Assembly (NCBI GenBank): GCA_018668475.1
Contig: JABJCZ010000096.1
Location: 1-5,835, forward strand
DNA length: 5,835 nucleotides
DNA from: Alphaproteobacteria bacterium
GTDB lineage: Bacteria; Pseudomonadota; Alphaproteobacteria; UBA828
Reading direction: 5' to 3'
In this document: positions 5,103 through 5,835 of the stretch, in pieces
Numbering within the stretch: the stretch's first letter is position 1
How the letters are laid out: each line of letters opens with the position of its first letter
The notes under the pieces: generated by a model
What the model was told of the DNA's origin: nothing
Databases searched by the model: none
What the model saw: the letters and a program-made list of their open reading frames with translations, nothing else
Translations under genes and position numbers: made by a program

Positions 5103-5835
5103 ATGACTATTCGCACCCTTGTTTCATCCGTGATCTGTGCGGCCCTCCTGCTGGTCGGCCTTGCAGCCGGCAATGACCTGACGAAGCAAGCTCAGGCTGG
5201 CGATAAAATGACGGTGCTGCTGGATTGGTTCGTCAACCCAGATCACGCGCCGCTTTTCGTGGCTCAGGGCAAAGGCTATTTCCGTGATGCAGGGCTTGAG
5301 GTCGAACTCATCGCGCCTGCCGACCCGAATGACCCCCCAAAACTCGTTGCCGCCAACCAGGCTGATCTCGCCATTTCCTATCAGCCTCAGCTGCACGTTC
5401 AGGTCGCTGAGGGCTTGCCACTGGTGAGAATTGGCACCCTCGTTGCCACACCGCTGAATACCCTGCTCACACTGGCGGATGGCCCGGTTCAGTCGATCGC
5501 CGACCTCAAGGGCCGCACGGTGGGTTATTCCGTTGGCGGCTTCGAGGATGCCTTGCTCCGCGCCATGCTTGAGCCTCATGGACTGACCCTGAACGACATC
5601 ACGCTGGTAAACATAAACTTCTCTTTATCGCCGTCACTGCTCAGCGGCCAGGTGGACGCGGTTATTGGTGCCTACCGGAATTTCGAGCTCAACCAGCTGG
5701 CCATTGAGGGCTACGAAGGGCGCGCGTTCTACGTCGAAGAGGAAGGCGTGCCGAGTTATGACGAGCTGATCATCGTTGCCAACTCCCAAACCCTTGACCG
5801 CGACAAGGTGCGCCGGTTTCTGGATGCACTGGAGC
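5103..5835 (+). CDS. thiY: Periplasmic HMP/formylaminopyrimidine-binding protein, 3' end beyond the window
   Basis: The first 244 codons of an NMT1/THI5-like (PF09084) substrate-binding protein, open to the right edge; the full family length is a little over 300 residues. A signal peptide is clear (R4, hydrophobic 6-22, likely cleavage after AQA at residue 32); there is no lipobox cysteine, so it should be soluble in the periplasm. Family motifs are LDWFVNPDHAPLFVA (40-54), GYFRDAGLEVEL (58-69), DPNDPPKLVA (74-83), ADLAISYQPQ (87-96), VGYSVGGFED (140-149) and the later VDAVIGAYRNFE. Bacterial ThiY proteins bind pyrimidine precursors of thiamine (N-formyl-aminomethylpyrimidine in the Bacillus halodurans example; HMP predicted elsewhere). 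The yeast THI5 Cys-rich iron motif is not in the visible part, consistent with a transport protein rather than an HMP-P synthase. The start ATG lies 13 bases after the thiX stop, with a weak GAGAG site (5088-5092). Confidence 0.93.
   Translation, partial: MTIRTLVSSVICAALLLVGLAAGNDLTKQAQAGDKMTVLLDWFVNPDHAPLFVAQGKGYFRDAGLEVELIAPADPNDPPKLVAANQADLAISYQPQLHVQVAEGLPLVRIGTLVATPLNTLLTLADGPVQSIADLKGRTVGYSVGGFEDALLRAMLEPHGLTLNDITLVNINFSLSPSLLSGQVDAVIGAYRNFELNQLAIEGYEGRAFYVEEEGVPSYDELIIVANSQTLDRDKVRRFLDALE

Noticed and set aside
5124..5579. A 151-codon open frame on the minus strand at the right end
   Set aside because: It is antisense to thiY, whose family motifs are unmistakable in the plus frame that runs off the window.

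Overview
The window looks like chromosomal DNA from a moderately GC-rich proteobacterium, most likely an alphaproteobacterium. This is inferred from gene content (a TPR-sulfotransferase, a DUF192 protein with an export signal, and a thiZ-thiX-thiY cassette under a TPP riboswitch) and from codon use. No rRNA, tRNA, insertion sequence, phage gene or CRISPR array is visible, and no gene stands out in composition. The only clearly AT-rich patch is the divergent intergenic region around 3390-3455.

Layout. (1) 1-111 is upstream DNA with no feature I can support. (2) 112-2136 (+) encodes a 674-residue protein with about ten tetratricopeptide repeats followed by a PAPS-dependent sulfotransferase domain. 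(3) Facing it on the minus strand is a compact three-gene unit, read from 3325 down to 2152: an 86-residue protein of unknown function, an XRE-family HTH regulator, and an exported DUF192 protein. (4) 3326-3484 is a divergent regulatory region. It holds a good sigma70-like promoter for the minus-strand unit, overlapped by a perfect 7+7 inverted repeat that could be an operator. (5) 3485-3580 (+) is a TPP riboswitch aptamer. (6) 3576 to the right edge (+) is an ABC import operon for a thiamine pyrimidine precursor: ATPase (thiZ), permease (thiX, 4-base overlap) and periplasmic binding protein (thiY, cut off by the window edge).

How the parts work together. ThiY should capture a pyrimidine precursor of thiamine (HMP or formylaminopyrimidine) in the periplasm, ThiX should carry it across the inner membrane, and ThiZ should power transport. 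The riboswitch should shut the operon off when TPP is plentiful. The aptamer runs straight into the coding sequence: its P1 helix appears to pair both the Shine-Dalgarno-like AGG and the UG of the AUG, so ligand binding itself could block initiation without a separate expression platform. The minus-strand unit has no evident link to thiamine. Its regulator may control its own promoter through the repeats in the shared intergenic region.

Most of the window is recognisable. The less explained parts are the 86-residue protein, the XRE regulator with its arginine-rich tail, the operator-like repeats, and the start site of thiZ.
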